A DNA stretch of 8,249 nt from Candidatus Krumholzibacteriia bacterium. Its GTDB lineage: Bacteria; Krumholzibacteriota; Krumholzibacteriia; LZORAL124-64-63. Shown here one piece after another: positions 1 to 7,103 of the stretch. Within the stretch, counting starts at the first letter, position 1. Every line of letters starts with the position of its first letter. The notes beneath the pieces are model-generated. The model was not told where the DNA came from. It was given only the letters and a program-made list of their open reading frames with translations, and searched no databases. Where the stretch lies: the NCBI GenBank assembly GCA_014859985.1, contig JACZKN010000274.1, positions 1 to 8,249 on the forward strand. Direction: 5' to 3'. Both the position numbers and the translations under genes were made by a program.

Positions 1-28
1 GGCGCCCGGGCGCTCCGCCCATGGGGGA

Positions 29-790
29 TTGAGCGCCGTGCGGCCGGCGGCGCGGCATGCGGCCACGACCGGGGCGGACGGCGCACCGGCCTGCCTCGGC
101 GTCGTGATCCCCTGCTACAACGAGGCCGGGACCGTGGACGAGGTCATCCGCCGGGTGCTGGCACAACCGGTGGTGCGCAGGATCGTCGTCGTCGACGACG
201 GGTCGGTCGACGATTCGTGGGCCCAGCTGAGCACCTGGCCGGGGCGCGATCCGCGGGTCGAGGTGTTGCGGCGAAGCGCGAACGGCGGCAAGGGCGCGGC
301 CGTGCGGGACGGCCTGGCCCGCCTGGACACCCCGGTCGTCGTCATCCAGGACGCGGACCTGGAGTACACGCCGGAGGACCTGCCGCGGTTGCTCGAGCCC
401 ATCCTGCGCGGCACGGCCGACGTGGTCTACGGAACCCGCTTCGCGGGCGGGGCTGCCGCAGCCGGCCCCTGGTGGCACCAGCCGGCCAATCGCCTGTTCA
501 CATGGTTCTGCAACCTCGTCACCGGACTGCGGCTCTCGGACGAGGCGGTCGGCTACAAGATGTTCCGGGTCGCGCCGCTCGCCGATATCCGGTTGCGCGA
601 AAACGGGTTCGGCTTCTGCCCCGAATTCACCGCCACGGTCGCCCGTTTGGGCCTGCGGGTCGCCGAGGTGCCGGTCGCCTACCGCCGGCGCACGCGTGCC
701 CAGGGCAAGAAGTTCAAGCGCCGGCACGGGCTCGAAGCGGTGGCCTGCATCCTGCGTTACGGCCTGGGCCGAGGCCGCCGGCGACGCTGA
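29..790 (+). CDS. Family 2 glycosyltransferase, DPM1/polyprenyl-phosphate sugar transferase-like
   Basis: This is a GT-A fold, family 2 glycosyltransferase of about 250 residues. Visible motifs, in order, are IPCYNE (27-32), VVDDGSVDDS (54-63, nucleotide-sugar binding), NGGKGAAVRDG (85-95), the metal-binding DAD at 108-110 in IQDADLEY, GTRF (135-138), GYKMFR (175-180), GFGFCPEF (193-200) and the C-terminal EVPVAYRRR...GKK segment. This set is typical of the dolichyl/undecaprenyl-phosphate mannosyl- or glucosyltransferase branch. No membrane segment is seen, so it probably acts at the cytoplasmic face of the membrane, loading a sugar onto a lipid carrier; the sugar and acceptor cannot be read from sequence. 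The start is uncertain. The frame is open to the left edge, the first in-frame start is TTG at 29, and GTG at 38 has a better-spaced GGGGGA (23-28). The catalytic domain begins near residue 22 in any case. It converges on tssM with only 15 bp between stops, and a role in secretion is not implied. Confidence 0.88.
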   Translation: MSAVRPAARHAATTGADGAPACLGVVIPCYNEAGTVDEVIRRVLAQPVVRRIVVVDDGSVDDSWAQLSTWPGRDPRVEVLRRSANGGKGAAVRDGLARLDTPVVVIQDADLEYTPEDLPRLLEPILRGTADVVYGTRFAGGAAAAGPWWHQPANRLFTWFCNLVTGLRLSDEAVGYKMFRVAPLADIRLRENGFGFCPEFTATVARLGLRVAEVPVAYRRRTRAQGKKFKRRHGLEAVACILRYGLGRGRRRR

Positions 791-805
791 TCCTGCGCCG
801 ACCCC

Positions 806-3800
806 TCAGGGGAACAGCTTGCCCGGGCACGCGTAGGCGAACAGCCCCCGCAAAAACGCGTGTTCCGAGCTCTCCATGGCGAAGTCGTACGGCACGACGA
901 CGGCCCCCGCGCGGTTCGCCAGCGGGATCCTCCAGGTCAGGCTGAAGTTCGGGTTCGCCGGCGCCGCGGTTTCGGCCTTGGCGACGAGCCGGAAGAGCGC
1001 CCAGGCGCTGTCGCCGCCGTCGAGCTGTTGCCGCACGTCGCCGGGCGTCAGGACCGCGCTGATGCCCGCGGTGTTGGCCCCGTCCTGCGGCGGCCAGCGG
1101 AACTCCCGGTACTTCGTCAGGCCCTGCAGGGATTCCTGCTTGTCCCGGCCGACGCTGAAGGTCGTGCTCTTGACGAAGAGCCCCTCCTGCCCCGTGACGC
1201 GGGACTGGCCGGGCCGGACCTTGAAGACGACCTGCGGGGTCGCCCGGTCCCCGGCGAACAGGACGTCCCGCAGCCGCGCGCCCTTGTTCAGGGATTCGCG
1301 CGCGGCCTCGGTCAGCCGCAGGCCCTGGCCATGGATCAGCCGGGGCAGGTATCCGGGCAGATCCAGGTAGGGTTCGAGGTTGCCCTTGACGAAGGTCTGC
1401 AACGTGCCTCCCCCGTGGAAGTACCGGCCGAACTCGTCCAGGCCCGCATCCTCGCCTCCCGGCGCCAGGGGGTACCGGCCCGCCAGGGCTCCGAACGGAC
1501 CGGCGACCACGCGGGCCCACTCGGCATCCAGGTGCTGCTCGGTCTCGCGCAGGCACGCCTGCCAGGCCGCCAGGGCCGGCAACCTCAGGTAGCTGCGGAA
1601 GGCCCGGTTGCAGTCCGGGTCGCCCGGAACGTCGACCCCGCCGCACTGCAGGTCGGCTTCCGCCAGCGATTCGGAGATCTTGCTGCTGCGGTCCGACCGC
1701 GCCGTGAAGATGCCGCGCGTGAACTCGGCCGCGGCCTGCTCGTGATCGCCGGTGTTCAGGGTCGTCAGGAACTCCTCGATGGCCTTGACCGTGCCCAGGT
1801 GCCGCTCCAGGGGCTTCTGGCCGTCCTTGTCGCCGCGCAGGGAGGCGTGCAGCGCCCCGAAATCGCGGGTGATGCCGTTGAGCGCGGCGGCCACCTCGGG
1901 CCCGTAGTCCTTGTCGTCGACGGCGAAGCTGAGGTTGCGGCCCGCCTCGACGACCAGGCGCCGGTAGGGCGAGTCCGCCTGCTGCAGCCCGTGCAGCTGG
2001 CGGGCCGCGGTCCCCAGGGTGGACGGCGGTTCGAACGCGATCGACAGCAGGAAGCGCCGCCAGTGGAGCTTGTAGTTGTCGGCGTACATCTGCAGCAGTT
2101 GGCCCTGGCGCCGGGGCAGGTCGCTCCTGACTTCCTCCGGCAGCAGCCAACTGTCCCGCAGCAGGTCCTCGGTGTCGCCCAGGACCCGGCTCACCGCCTC
2201 GTCCCAGCCCTGGCGCGTGTAGGCGGCCGGCACCTGCCGCAGCACGTCGCCGTCGGACGGGTCGGGATGGACCAGGGTGCCGCTGCCGCTGCCGAGGCTC
2301 TGCAGGCTGAAGGCCAGGTCGCTGCGCTCGCGGTTGATGCGCTCGATGACCTTGCCGTAGTAGGTCTCGATCTGCCAGTGGTCGCCGATGTAGCGGCCGG
2401 CCTTTTCGGCGATGTCCGTGTCCAGGCTCTCGCGGGCACGGACCATCCCTTCCAGCTGCTGCGCGTGCCGCAGCGCGAAGCGCGTGTGGGCGTCGAGGCG
2501 CTCAAGGTCGGGCGCGCGCACCGGGCTTCCGCCGGTCTCCTCGGCCATCATCTGCCTCATGACCGGCACGACGACGGAGGAGTCCGCCTGGGCCGGGCTC
2601 AGCAGCATGCGGTAGGCCTGGTAGCGCCGGAAGAACTCGTCGAACTCCCCCTCGCCGGGCCGCGTCCGCCGCAGCCAGTTGGCCAGTTCCACGAGGTAGG
2701 GCTGGCCGACCATGGCGATGTAGCGGTCCAGGTAGACGCGGCGGGCCGCCTCGTTGATGCGCGTCCCCCGGTACAGGCCCAACCCCAGGGCCGGCGAGCG
2801 CCGCACGTCGGTCCGGTCCAGCTTCTCCAGCTGCCCCCGCAGGTCGTCCAGCAGGGGCAGCTTGTCGTTGATGCGCCGCAGCCCGCGCTCCGCGCCGGGG
2901 GCGAAATCGGCCGCCTCCCGCGCCAGATCGCCCGTGCGGTGGACCAGGGCCAGGTTGCGCCCGAAGGACACCCCCAGGGTGATCACGAGCGTCGCCACCG
3001 CCGCCAGCGCCGCGTACTGGAAGCCGCGCCGCATCAGGTGCATGCGCCGGGCGGCGCCGCGGGTCGGCCGCGCCATGTCGCAGTCCGGGATCAGGACCCG
3101 GCGGAAGAAGTCCCGCAGGAACAGCGGCTGGCCGGGCGCGCGGGCCTCGGCGGCGGGCGCCGGCACGCCCAGCACCCGCGCCATCTCGTGCAGCACCAGG
3201 TCGGCCGTCTGGCCCTCGCCGCCGGCGGCGGTGAAGTAGAAGCCGCGCAGCAGCGGGTCGCGGCCGTACGCGTTGGGCGCGCAGAGCACATGCACGAAGC
3301 GCTGCAGGTTGCCGCCGAGGGCGCGCATCTGCAGCGGGAAGAGGTAGGCGCCGTCGCGCCGCGTCCGGTGCTCGTCCTGCACCAGGCGCATCTGCCGGCG
3401 GCGGCACATGGTCTGGTAGAGCAGGGCGAGCTCGGCGGCCACCAGCCGCCCCGGATCGCCGCCTCGCATCTGGGCCACCCGCAGGGTGGAGCCGAAGATC
3501 TGACCGGCACCGGCGCCGCCCAGCCCGGCGAAGAAGTCGTCGAAGCCCTGGACCAGGTCCAGCTTGGTCACCAGCAGGTAGACCGGGAAGACCAGCTTCA
3601 ATTCCTCGGCCACCGCGTCCAGCCGCTTGCGCAGCAGCTTGGCCTGGGCCTCGGTCTCGCCGGCCGAACCCTGCATGAGGTCCGCGGCCGACACGGTCAG
3701 CAGCACGCCGTTCAGCGCGATGCGCGAGCGCTGCTTGTGCAGCGTCGCCAGGAAGGCCTCCCAGTCGCGCTCGGCGGCCTTGGCGCCCGTGACCGAAGCG

Positions 3801-4366
3801 AAGCGCCGGTCCGCCTCCAGCAGCACGGCGTGGTTGGTGAACCACCACTCGCAGTTGGACGAGGCGCCGATGCCCCGCAGCTCGCCCGGCCCCTTGTCCG
3901 GCGGCTGCAGGCCCGAGTTGCGGATCACGCCGCTCTTGCCGGTGTAGCCGGCCCCCAGCACCAGGTACCACGGCAGCACGTACAGCGCCGCCTTGCCCCC
4001 GCGGCCGTCGGCCAGCTGGGAGCGCTTGAGCACGTCGATGGCGGCCACCAGCTCGCGCCGCGCCTCCTCGCGCGCCCGCTTGTCGCCCGCGTCGGCCGAG
4101 GCCACGGACTGGTCGGCCTCCATGATCATGGAGGTCTCCAGGTCGACCGCCGCCCGGTTGCGCTTCCGCTTCGCGGCCAGCGCAAGCAGCACCTGGACGC
4201 CGGCCACCAGCAGCACCACGCCCACCATGACCAGCAGCCGCGTGGTGCCGCGCAGGCCCAGGGCCGTGCAGGCGAACCACGCGCCGGCCAGGACCAGCAG
4301 CCCCGCCAGGGAACGCAGCGTCGCCGGATTGGTCGCCACCGAGAGCAGAAGGGACAGGAAGCTCAT
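806..4366 (-). CDS. tssM: Type VI secretion system inner-membrane protein TssM (IcmF family)
   Basis: TssM is the large inner-membrane component of the T6SS trans-envelope complex; it binds TssL in the membrane and TssJ in the periplasm. At 1186 residues it has normal family length. Two hydrophobic segments (about 16-36 and 43-65) precede a cytoplasmic NTPase-like domain, a third segment lies at about 450-470, and the rest is the long periplasmic domain. Walker A is GAGYTGKS (138-145), preceded by the family hallmark PWYLVLG. The G4-like motif is TKLD (267-270), followed by the typical GFDDFF. The G3/Walker B-like element, usually DTAGRY after the WWF segment, is EADRRF here (184-189), so the catalytic Asp and Gly are replaced. 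The C-terminus (LFRL...LFAYACPGKLF) matches the family, so the gene is intact. The ATG lies 14 bp after the tssL stop with only a weak GGTGG upstream, so reinitiation from tssL is likely. It is the last gene of the operon. Confidence 0.97.
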   Translation of the reverse strand: MSFLSLLLSVATNPATLRSLAGLLVLAGAWFACTALGLRGTTRLLVMVGVVLLVAGVQVLLALAAKRKRNRAAVDLETSMIMEADQSVASADAGDKRAREEARRELVAAIDVLKRSQLADGRGGKAALYVLPWYLVLGAGYTGKSGVIRNSGLQPPDKGPGELRGIGASSNCEWWFTNHAVLLEADRRFASVTGAKAAERDWEAFLATLHKQRSRIALNGVLLTVSAADLMQGSAGETEAQAKLLRKRLDAVAEELKLVFPVYLLVTKLDLVQGFDDFFAGLGGAGAGQIFGSTLRVAQMRGGDPGRLVAAELALLYQTMCRRRQMRLVQDEHRTRRDGAYLFPLQMRALGGNLQRFVHVLCAPNAYGRDPLLRGFYFTAAGGEGQTADLVLHEMARVLGVPAPAAEARAPGQPLFLRDFFRRVLIPDCDMARPTRGAARRMHLMRRGFQYAALAAVATLVITLGVSFGRNLALVHRTGDLAREAADFAPGAERGLRRINDKLPLLDDLRGQLEKLDRTDVRRSPALGLGLYRGTRINEAARRVYLDRYIAMVGQPYLVELANWLRRTRPGEGEFDEFFRRYQAYRMLLSPAQADSSVVVPVMRQMMAEETGGSPVRAPDLERLDAHTRFALRHAQQLEGMVRARESLDTDIAEKAGRYIGDHWQIETYYGKVIERINRERSDLAFSLQSLGSGSGTLVHPDPSDGDVLRQVPAAYTRQGWDEAVSRVLGDTEDLLRDSWLLPEEVRSDLPRRQGQLLQMYADNYKLHWRRFLLSIAFEPPSTLGTAARQLHGLQQADSPYRRLVVEAGRNLSFAVDDKDYGPEVAAALNGITRDFGALHASLRGDKDGQKPLERHLGTVKAIEEFLTTLNTGDHEQAAAEFTRGIFTARSDRSSKISESLAEADLQCGGVDVPGDPDCNRAFRSYLRLPALAAWQACLRETEQHLDAEWARVVAGPFGALAGRYPLAPGGEDAGLDEFGRYFHGGGTLQTFVKGNLEPYLDLPGYLPRLIHGQGLRLTEAARESLNKGARLRDVLFAGDRATPQVVFKVRPGQSRVTGQEGLFVKSTTFSVGRDKQESLQGLTKYREFRWPPQDGANTAGISAVLTPGDVRQQLDGGDSAWALFRLVAKAETAAPANPNFSLTWRIPLANRAGAVVVPYDFAMESSEHAFLRGLFAYACPGKLFP
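4117..4134. repeat. Perfect 18-bp palindrome inside tssM
   Basis: CCTCCATGATCATGGAGG reads identically on both strands with no mismatch and no spacer. It lies about 230 bp into tssM, across codons 78-84 (residues T-S-M-I-M-E-A), between the second membrane segment and the Walker A motif. Its ATGATCAT centre is AT-rich compared with its surroundings and contains a GATC. It could be an operator-like site, but it may equally be a by-product of coding. No function is shown. Confidence 0.4.
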
Positions 4367-4380
4367 GCTGCCACCGCGTC

Positions 4381-5082
4381 CTAGGGCTGGGGGGTCGGCG
4401 GGATGGCGTCAACGGCCTGCCCGGTGGTGTGGTTGATCCACAGGGTGAAGACGACGAACAGGACGACCAGCACGCCCCCCCCGATCGCCATCAGCCGCCA
4501 GAAGGGGAAGTCGTCCGCGGCCAGGGCGTAGGCCGTGTCGCGCCGCTTGCCGTGCGGGCCCAGCTTCAGCTCACGCCGGTCGCGCGGGTCGTAGCCCAGC
4601 TGGCGGTCCAGGTCGCCCTTGAGCTGGACCAGCTGGTCGCGGCCGCTGACCCGGTACTGGCCCTCGAAACCCAGGTTCAGGCACTGGTGGTAGACCTCGA
4701 CCACCTCGCGCTTGGCCTCGCCCTGGCGCCGCAGCTGGGCCAGCTCGTCGAAGAAGCGCTGGCCGGCGCGGCGCTCGGAGAAGAGGTCCAGCTGCAGGGG
4801 GCGGTTGCGCCACTGGTCGCCCTGGGCCCACGCCGCGTCGAGCACGGTCTCGTCCAGGAAGGCCGCCAGGGCGAAGCGGGCCTTGTCGATGTCCTCGCGC
4901 AGGACGCCGTTGTCCTGGGCCTCGCGCTCGAAGCCCGCGAAGCAGGTGGTCACGCGCTGGCGCAGGGCGGCTTCCGGTCCCAGGTCGGCGGTCCGCCGCA
5001 GGCACAGGATCAGGGAAAAGATGCCCGAACCCAGCTCGAGCAGGGAGGGCCTGGTCGCCCGCGTCTCCGTGGTCGCGGCCAT
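4381..5082 (-). CDS. tssL: Type VI secretion system inner-membrane protein TssL (IcmH/DotU family)
   Basis: TssL is a tail-anchored inner-membrane protein that pairs with TssM in the T6SS membrane complex and contacts the baseplate through its cytoplasmic domain. The 233-residue product has the family core: ALAAFLDETVLDAAW (71-85, the most diagnostic segment), the W-x-x-x-P-L-x-x-D-L-F stretch (91-101), a RFFDEL segment (109-114) and CLNLGFEGQYR (134-144). One hydrophobic helix (about 197-217) follows, then only about 16 periplasmic residues, so there is no OmpA-like peptidoglycan-binding extension as some TssL proteins carry. The ATG at 5080-5082 is preceded by GGAAAGGCGGGA and matches the usual N-terminus. 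It lies 30 bp after the tssK stop and 14 bp before the tssM start, consistent with co-transcription and matched production of TssL and TssM. Confidence 0.97.
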   Translation of the reverse strand: MAATTETRATRPSLLELGSGIFSLILCLRRTADLGPEAALRQRVTTCFAGFEREAQDNGVLREDIDKARFALAAFLDETVLDAAWAQGDQWRNRPLQLDLFSERRAGQRFFDELAQLRRQGEAKREVVEVYHQCLNLGFEGQYRVSGRDQLVQLKGDLDRQLGYDPRDRRELKLGPHGKRRDTAYALAADDFPFWRLMAIGGGVLVVLFVVFTLWINHTTGQAVDAIPPTPQP

Positions 5083-5112
5083 CGTGTCCCGCCTTTCCGT
5101 CGCGCGCGGATC

Positions 5113-6468
5113 CTACCTCATGGCGACGAGGGTGTAGGTGCAGCTGCGCAGCTCGTGGCCGCCCAGGTAGACCGCGACCGAGCGCGACTCCCGGACCGTG
5201 TCCCAGGCGTCGCCGCCGGCCTCTAGCTTGAAATACGTGTGCCCCGCCTTGAGCGGGAAATCCCGCGGCGGGACCGGCGTGTGGACGAGCGTCAGCCCCG
5301 GCGTGGCGGTCTTGACCAGGAAATCGATGTTGTGGGGCGCGCCGACGATCACCTGGCTGGGCACGTCGTCGCGGACCCGCGCCTCGGGAAGGTCGCCCTT
5401 GACCGACAGGTACCAGTGGCACTCGCCCGCCAGCACCGAGTCGTCCTCGACCTCGCCGATGAGCATGGTCTCGTCGCGCCGTTCGAGCGGGATGTTGACG
5501 AAGGCCGACGGCATCACCGTCTCCAGCAGCTCGAGCAGCATCCTCGTCAGGGCGGCGAACGTCCCGCCCAGGTCCTCGTGGGCGTAGGCGGGCACGTCGC
5601 GCGGATGCAGCTTGAAGCTGAACGTGCACAGGGCGCCCGCCAGCTGCGCCAGCACGCGGTACAGTTCCAGCGGGTGGGTCTCGGGCAGCCGCTGGTAGTG
5701 CGCCAGCAGCGGTATGTACGAGTTCACGGTGTGCAGCAGCCAGAAGTTCCCCACGTTGCCGCTGCCGAATTCCACCATGCCGCCGCCGCGCTGGCGGTTC
5801 TGCTCGGCCAGCACGCTGCTCTTGGCGGCCAGGGCCTCCAGGAGCGTGCGCAGGTGCCCCGCCAGCGGTCCGGCCGCCGTCAGGGTCAGGGCCGCCGGCG
5901 CGTAGGCCGGGTCCGGGACGATGCGGGCATCGGCATCCCGCTTGAGGCGTCCCAGCTTGAGCGCCACGTAGCCGTCGAGGTTCTCGCCGCCGACCAGGAG
6001 CTTGAGGTTCTGCCGCGCAGCGGTCACGTCGATCATCTTGCCGGGATTGTTCTCGTCCTCCACCTCGACGGTCTCCGCGATGTGGGGGCTCTCCACCGTG
6101 CCCTGGCGGCCGCCGGTACGGCATACCGGGATGCCGGCGCGGCGCTCGGGCACCGCCAGGTAGACGTCCAGGCCCTCCAGGTCGGGCGTGAAGTGGTTCT
6201 CCAGCTGCCGCCCGGGCGGCAGCGGATCCACGGCCGGAGCCCGCACGACGGTGCCGTCGGGCAGCACCGCCTCGACGAGGCCCAGCGCCAGGCGCTTGTT
6301 CTGCAGCGCCTCCCCGTCGAACTGCACGGCCCGCACGCCCCAGGCGAAGGGCCGGCTCGCCACCTGGCGGAACCAGTGCTCGCGGGCGGCGAACGCGTCC
6401 CACTGCTGGAAATGCTGGGGACCGAGGAACATCCCCTCCTGCCAAACGATGCGCACTTGCTGAGTCAT
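5113..6468 (-). CDS. tssK: Type VI secretion system baseplate protein TssK
   Basis: TssK is the trimeric baseplate subunit that links the wedge complex (TssE/F/G) to the cytoplasmic parts of TssL and TssM; it acts in the cytosol at the inner membrane. The 451-residue product has close to the usual family length. It opens with the family signature WQEGMFLGPQHFQQWD (9-24). Later it shows the conserved segment THPLELYRVLAQLAGALCTFS and then YAHEDLGGTFAAL, both typical of the middle of TssK. The ATG at 6466-6468 is chosen over an in-frame ATG 48 bp upstream, which would add MSIWPPIDARSGRRRS and overlap tssJ. The shorter form starts where the family normally starts and has purine-rich ribosome-binding sequence directly upstream. 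It lies 25 bp after the tssJ stop and 30 bp before tssL, in the common J-K-L-M order. Confidence 0.97.
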   Translation of the reverse strand: MTQQVRIVWQEGMFLGPQHFQQWDAFAAREHWFRQVASRPFAWGVRAVQFDGEALQNKRLALGLVEAVLPDGTVVRAPAVDPLPPGRQLENHFTPDLEGLDVYLAVPERRAGIPVCRTGGRQGTVESPHIAETVEVEDENNPGKMIDVTAARQNLKLLVGGENLDGYVALKLGRLKRDADARIVPDPAYAPAALTLTAAGPLAGHLRTLLEALAAKSSVLAEQNRQRGGGMVEFGSGNVGNFWLLHTVNSYIPLLAHYQRLPETHPLELYRVLAQLAGALCTFSFKLHPRDVPAYAHEDLGGTFAALTRMLLELLETVMPSAFVNIPLERRDETMLIGEVEDDSVLAGECHWYLSVKGDLPEARVRDDVPSQVIVGAPHNIDFLVKTATPGLTLVHTPVPPRDFPLKAGHTYFKLEAGGDAWDTVRESRSVAVYLGGHELRSCTYTLVAMR

Positions 6469-6469
6469 G

Positions 6470-6483
6470 CTCCTTCGCCTTCC
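6470..6483 (-). promoter_or_regulatory. tssK: Ribosome binding site deciding the tssK start
   Basis: On the minus strand GGAAGG (6478-6483) lies 9 bases before the ATG at 6468, and a second AAGGAG (6470-6475) almost abuts it. This purine-rich stretch supports the 451-residue TssK over the longer alternative that starts inside tssJ. Confidence 0.6.
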
Positions 6484-6493
6484 GGATCGGGCG

Positions 6494-6973
6494 TCAATTG
6501 GCGGCCAGATGGACATCCTTCAGGCGCACGACGGCGCGGGTGTCCTTCCCCAACGGAACGACCTTGCGCCAGGCGCCACCGTCGAGGCGGCAGAAGTTGG
6601 CGACGATGCCCAGGTACGCCGCGCCGTCGGGCCGCTTCGCCACTTCCTCGGTCTCGCCGCCGGGGGTCACCGTCACGTTCAGGGCGGGACCGAGCCTCGT
6701 GGCGCCCAGGGCCGCGTCCTCGTTCTCCCAGAGCTCCTGGAACTCGGCCGCTTCGAACGGTCCGGGCTGGCTCAGGTAGTACACGCGCACCGCCACGGGG
6801 AAGCTGTACTCGTCGCCGCTGCAGGAGTTCAGGCTCTTGTCGCCGACGAAGGTGAACTGATCGGTGGCCGGGCACGATTTGATCCCCAGGCTGCAACAGC
6901 CGGCGAGCAGCCCGCAGACGGCCGCCGCGGCCAGCAGCAGCGCCAATCCCCTCCCACGCTCGGTCGCGGTCAT
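6494..6973 (-). CDS. tssJ: Type VI secretion system outer-membrane lipoprotein TssJ
   Basis: TssJ is the lipoprotein that tethers the periplasmic end of TssM to the outer membrane. The 159-residue precursor has a short basic N-terminus, a hydrophobic stretch (9-24) and a lipobox LAGC with the acylated Cys at 26. The next residue is Cys27, not Asp, which in proteobacteria favours export to the outer membrane. The mature part shows the family pattern: PVAVRVYYLSQPGPFEAAEF (59-78), a LWENEDAALGATRLG stretch, a TVTPGGETEEV turn and AAYLGIVANF...WRKVVPL (118-141). Four further cysteines (27, 34, 51, 128) are more than I would expect for this family and could form periplasmic disulfides. The ATG at 6971-6973 has a strong ribosome binding site. 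The 130-bp gap upstream is the longest in the operon, so tssJ may have its own promoter. Confidence 0.93.
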   Translation of the reverse strand: MTATERGRGLALLLAAAAVCGLLAGCCSLGIKSCPATDQFTFVGDKSLNSCSGDEYSFPVAVRVYYLSQPGPFEAAEFQELWENEDAALGATRLGPALNVTVTPGGETEEVAKRPDGAAYLGIVANFCRLDGGAWRKVVPLGKDTRAVVRLKDVHLAAN

Positions 6974-6979
6974 GCCGGT

Positions 6980-6988
6980 ACCTCCCTT
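6980..6988 (-). promoter_or_regulatory. tssJ: Strong ribosome binding site of tssJ
   Basis: AAGGGAGGT on the minus strand ends 6 bases before the tssJ ATG. It is one of the two best ribosome binding sites in the window, and fixes the tssJ start. Confidence 0.75.
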
Positions 6989-7005
6989 GACTGGATGGTG
7001 TCGTC

Positions 7006-7045
7006 AGGCGGTTCTCCGCCTGCCCGGACGGGCGCTTCCGGCCCG
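7006..7045 (-). other. Two GC-rich inverted repeats in the leader of tssJ
   Basis: The gap between the phosphatase gene and tssJ holds two short inverted repeats. The first has arms 7006-7011 and 7016-7021 (AGGCGG/CCGCCT) around a 4-base loop. The second has arms 7029-7033 and 7041-7045 (CGGGC/GCCCG) around 7 bases. Neither is followed by a T run on the minus strand, so they do not look like an intrinsic terminator. They could lower read-through or shape the tssJ leader, or be chance structure in GC-rich DNA. Confidence 0.25.
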
Positions 7046-7051
7046 ACGCGG

Positions 7052-7060
7052 ATACTAGCA
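7052..7060 (-). promoter_or_regulatory. Possible extended -10 element upstream of tssJ
   Basis: The minus strand reads TGC-TAGTAT, which resembles an extended -10 (TGn plus a hexamer matching TATAAT at 4 of 6 positions). It is one of the few AT-richer spots in the gap and would give a leader of about 75 bases before tssJ. No convincing -35 hexamer is visible about 17 bases upstream, so this is only a candidate internal promoter. Confidence 0.2.
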
Positions 7061-7103
7061 CAGGGTACGCCGCGGGGCCTCCAGGTATCCGGCCCCCGTT
7101 TCC

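Noticed and set aside
187..200. Perfect 14-bp palindrome in the glycosyltransferase gene
   Set aside because: It falls exactly on the conserved Val-Val-Asp-Asp motif, whose GTC and GAC codons naturally give CGTCGTCGACGACG.
760..812. Hairpins near the convergent gene ends (CGGCCT/AGGCCG at 760-777 and CCCC/GGGG at 802-812) as terminators
   Set aside because: Stems are short, they lie in or across coding ends, and neither strand shows a following T run.
714..2150. Minus-strand open frame overlapping the tssM 3' end and the glycosyltransferase
   Set aside because: It is an out-of-frame shadow of tssM, rich in Ala, Gly, Pro and Arg, with no family resemblance.
860..4384. A plus-strand open frame of 1174 codons antisense to tssM
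   Set aside because: It is in codon-aligned register with tssM, so its stops would need TTA, CTA or TCA codons in tssM, which are rare in such GC-rich genes. Its translation is low-complexity Gln/Ala/Gly/Arg-rich with no recognisable domain.
4429..6855. Long plus-strand open frames (4429-5226 and 5239-6855) antisense to tssL and tssK
   Set aside because: They have the same codon-aligned antisense explanation; composition is biased and no motif is visible, whereas the minus-strand products are clear T6SS proteins.
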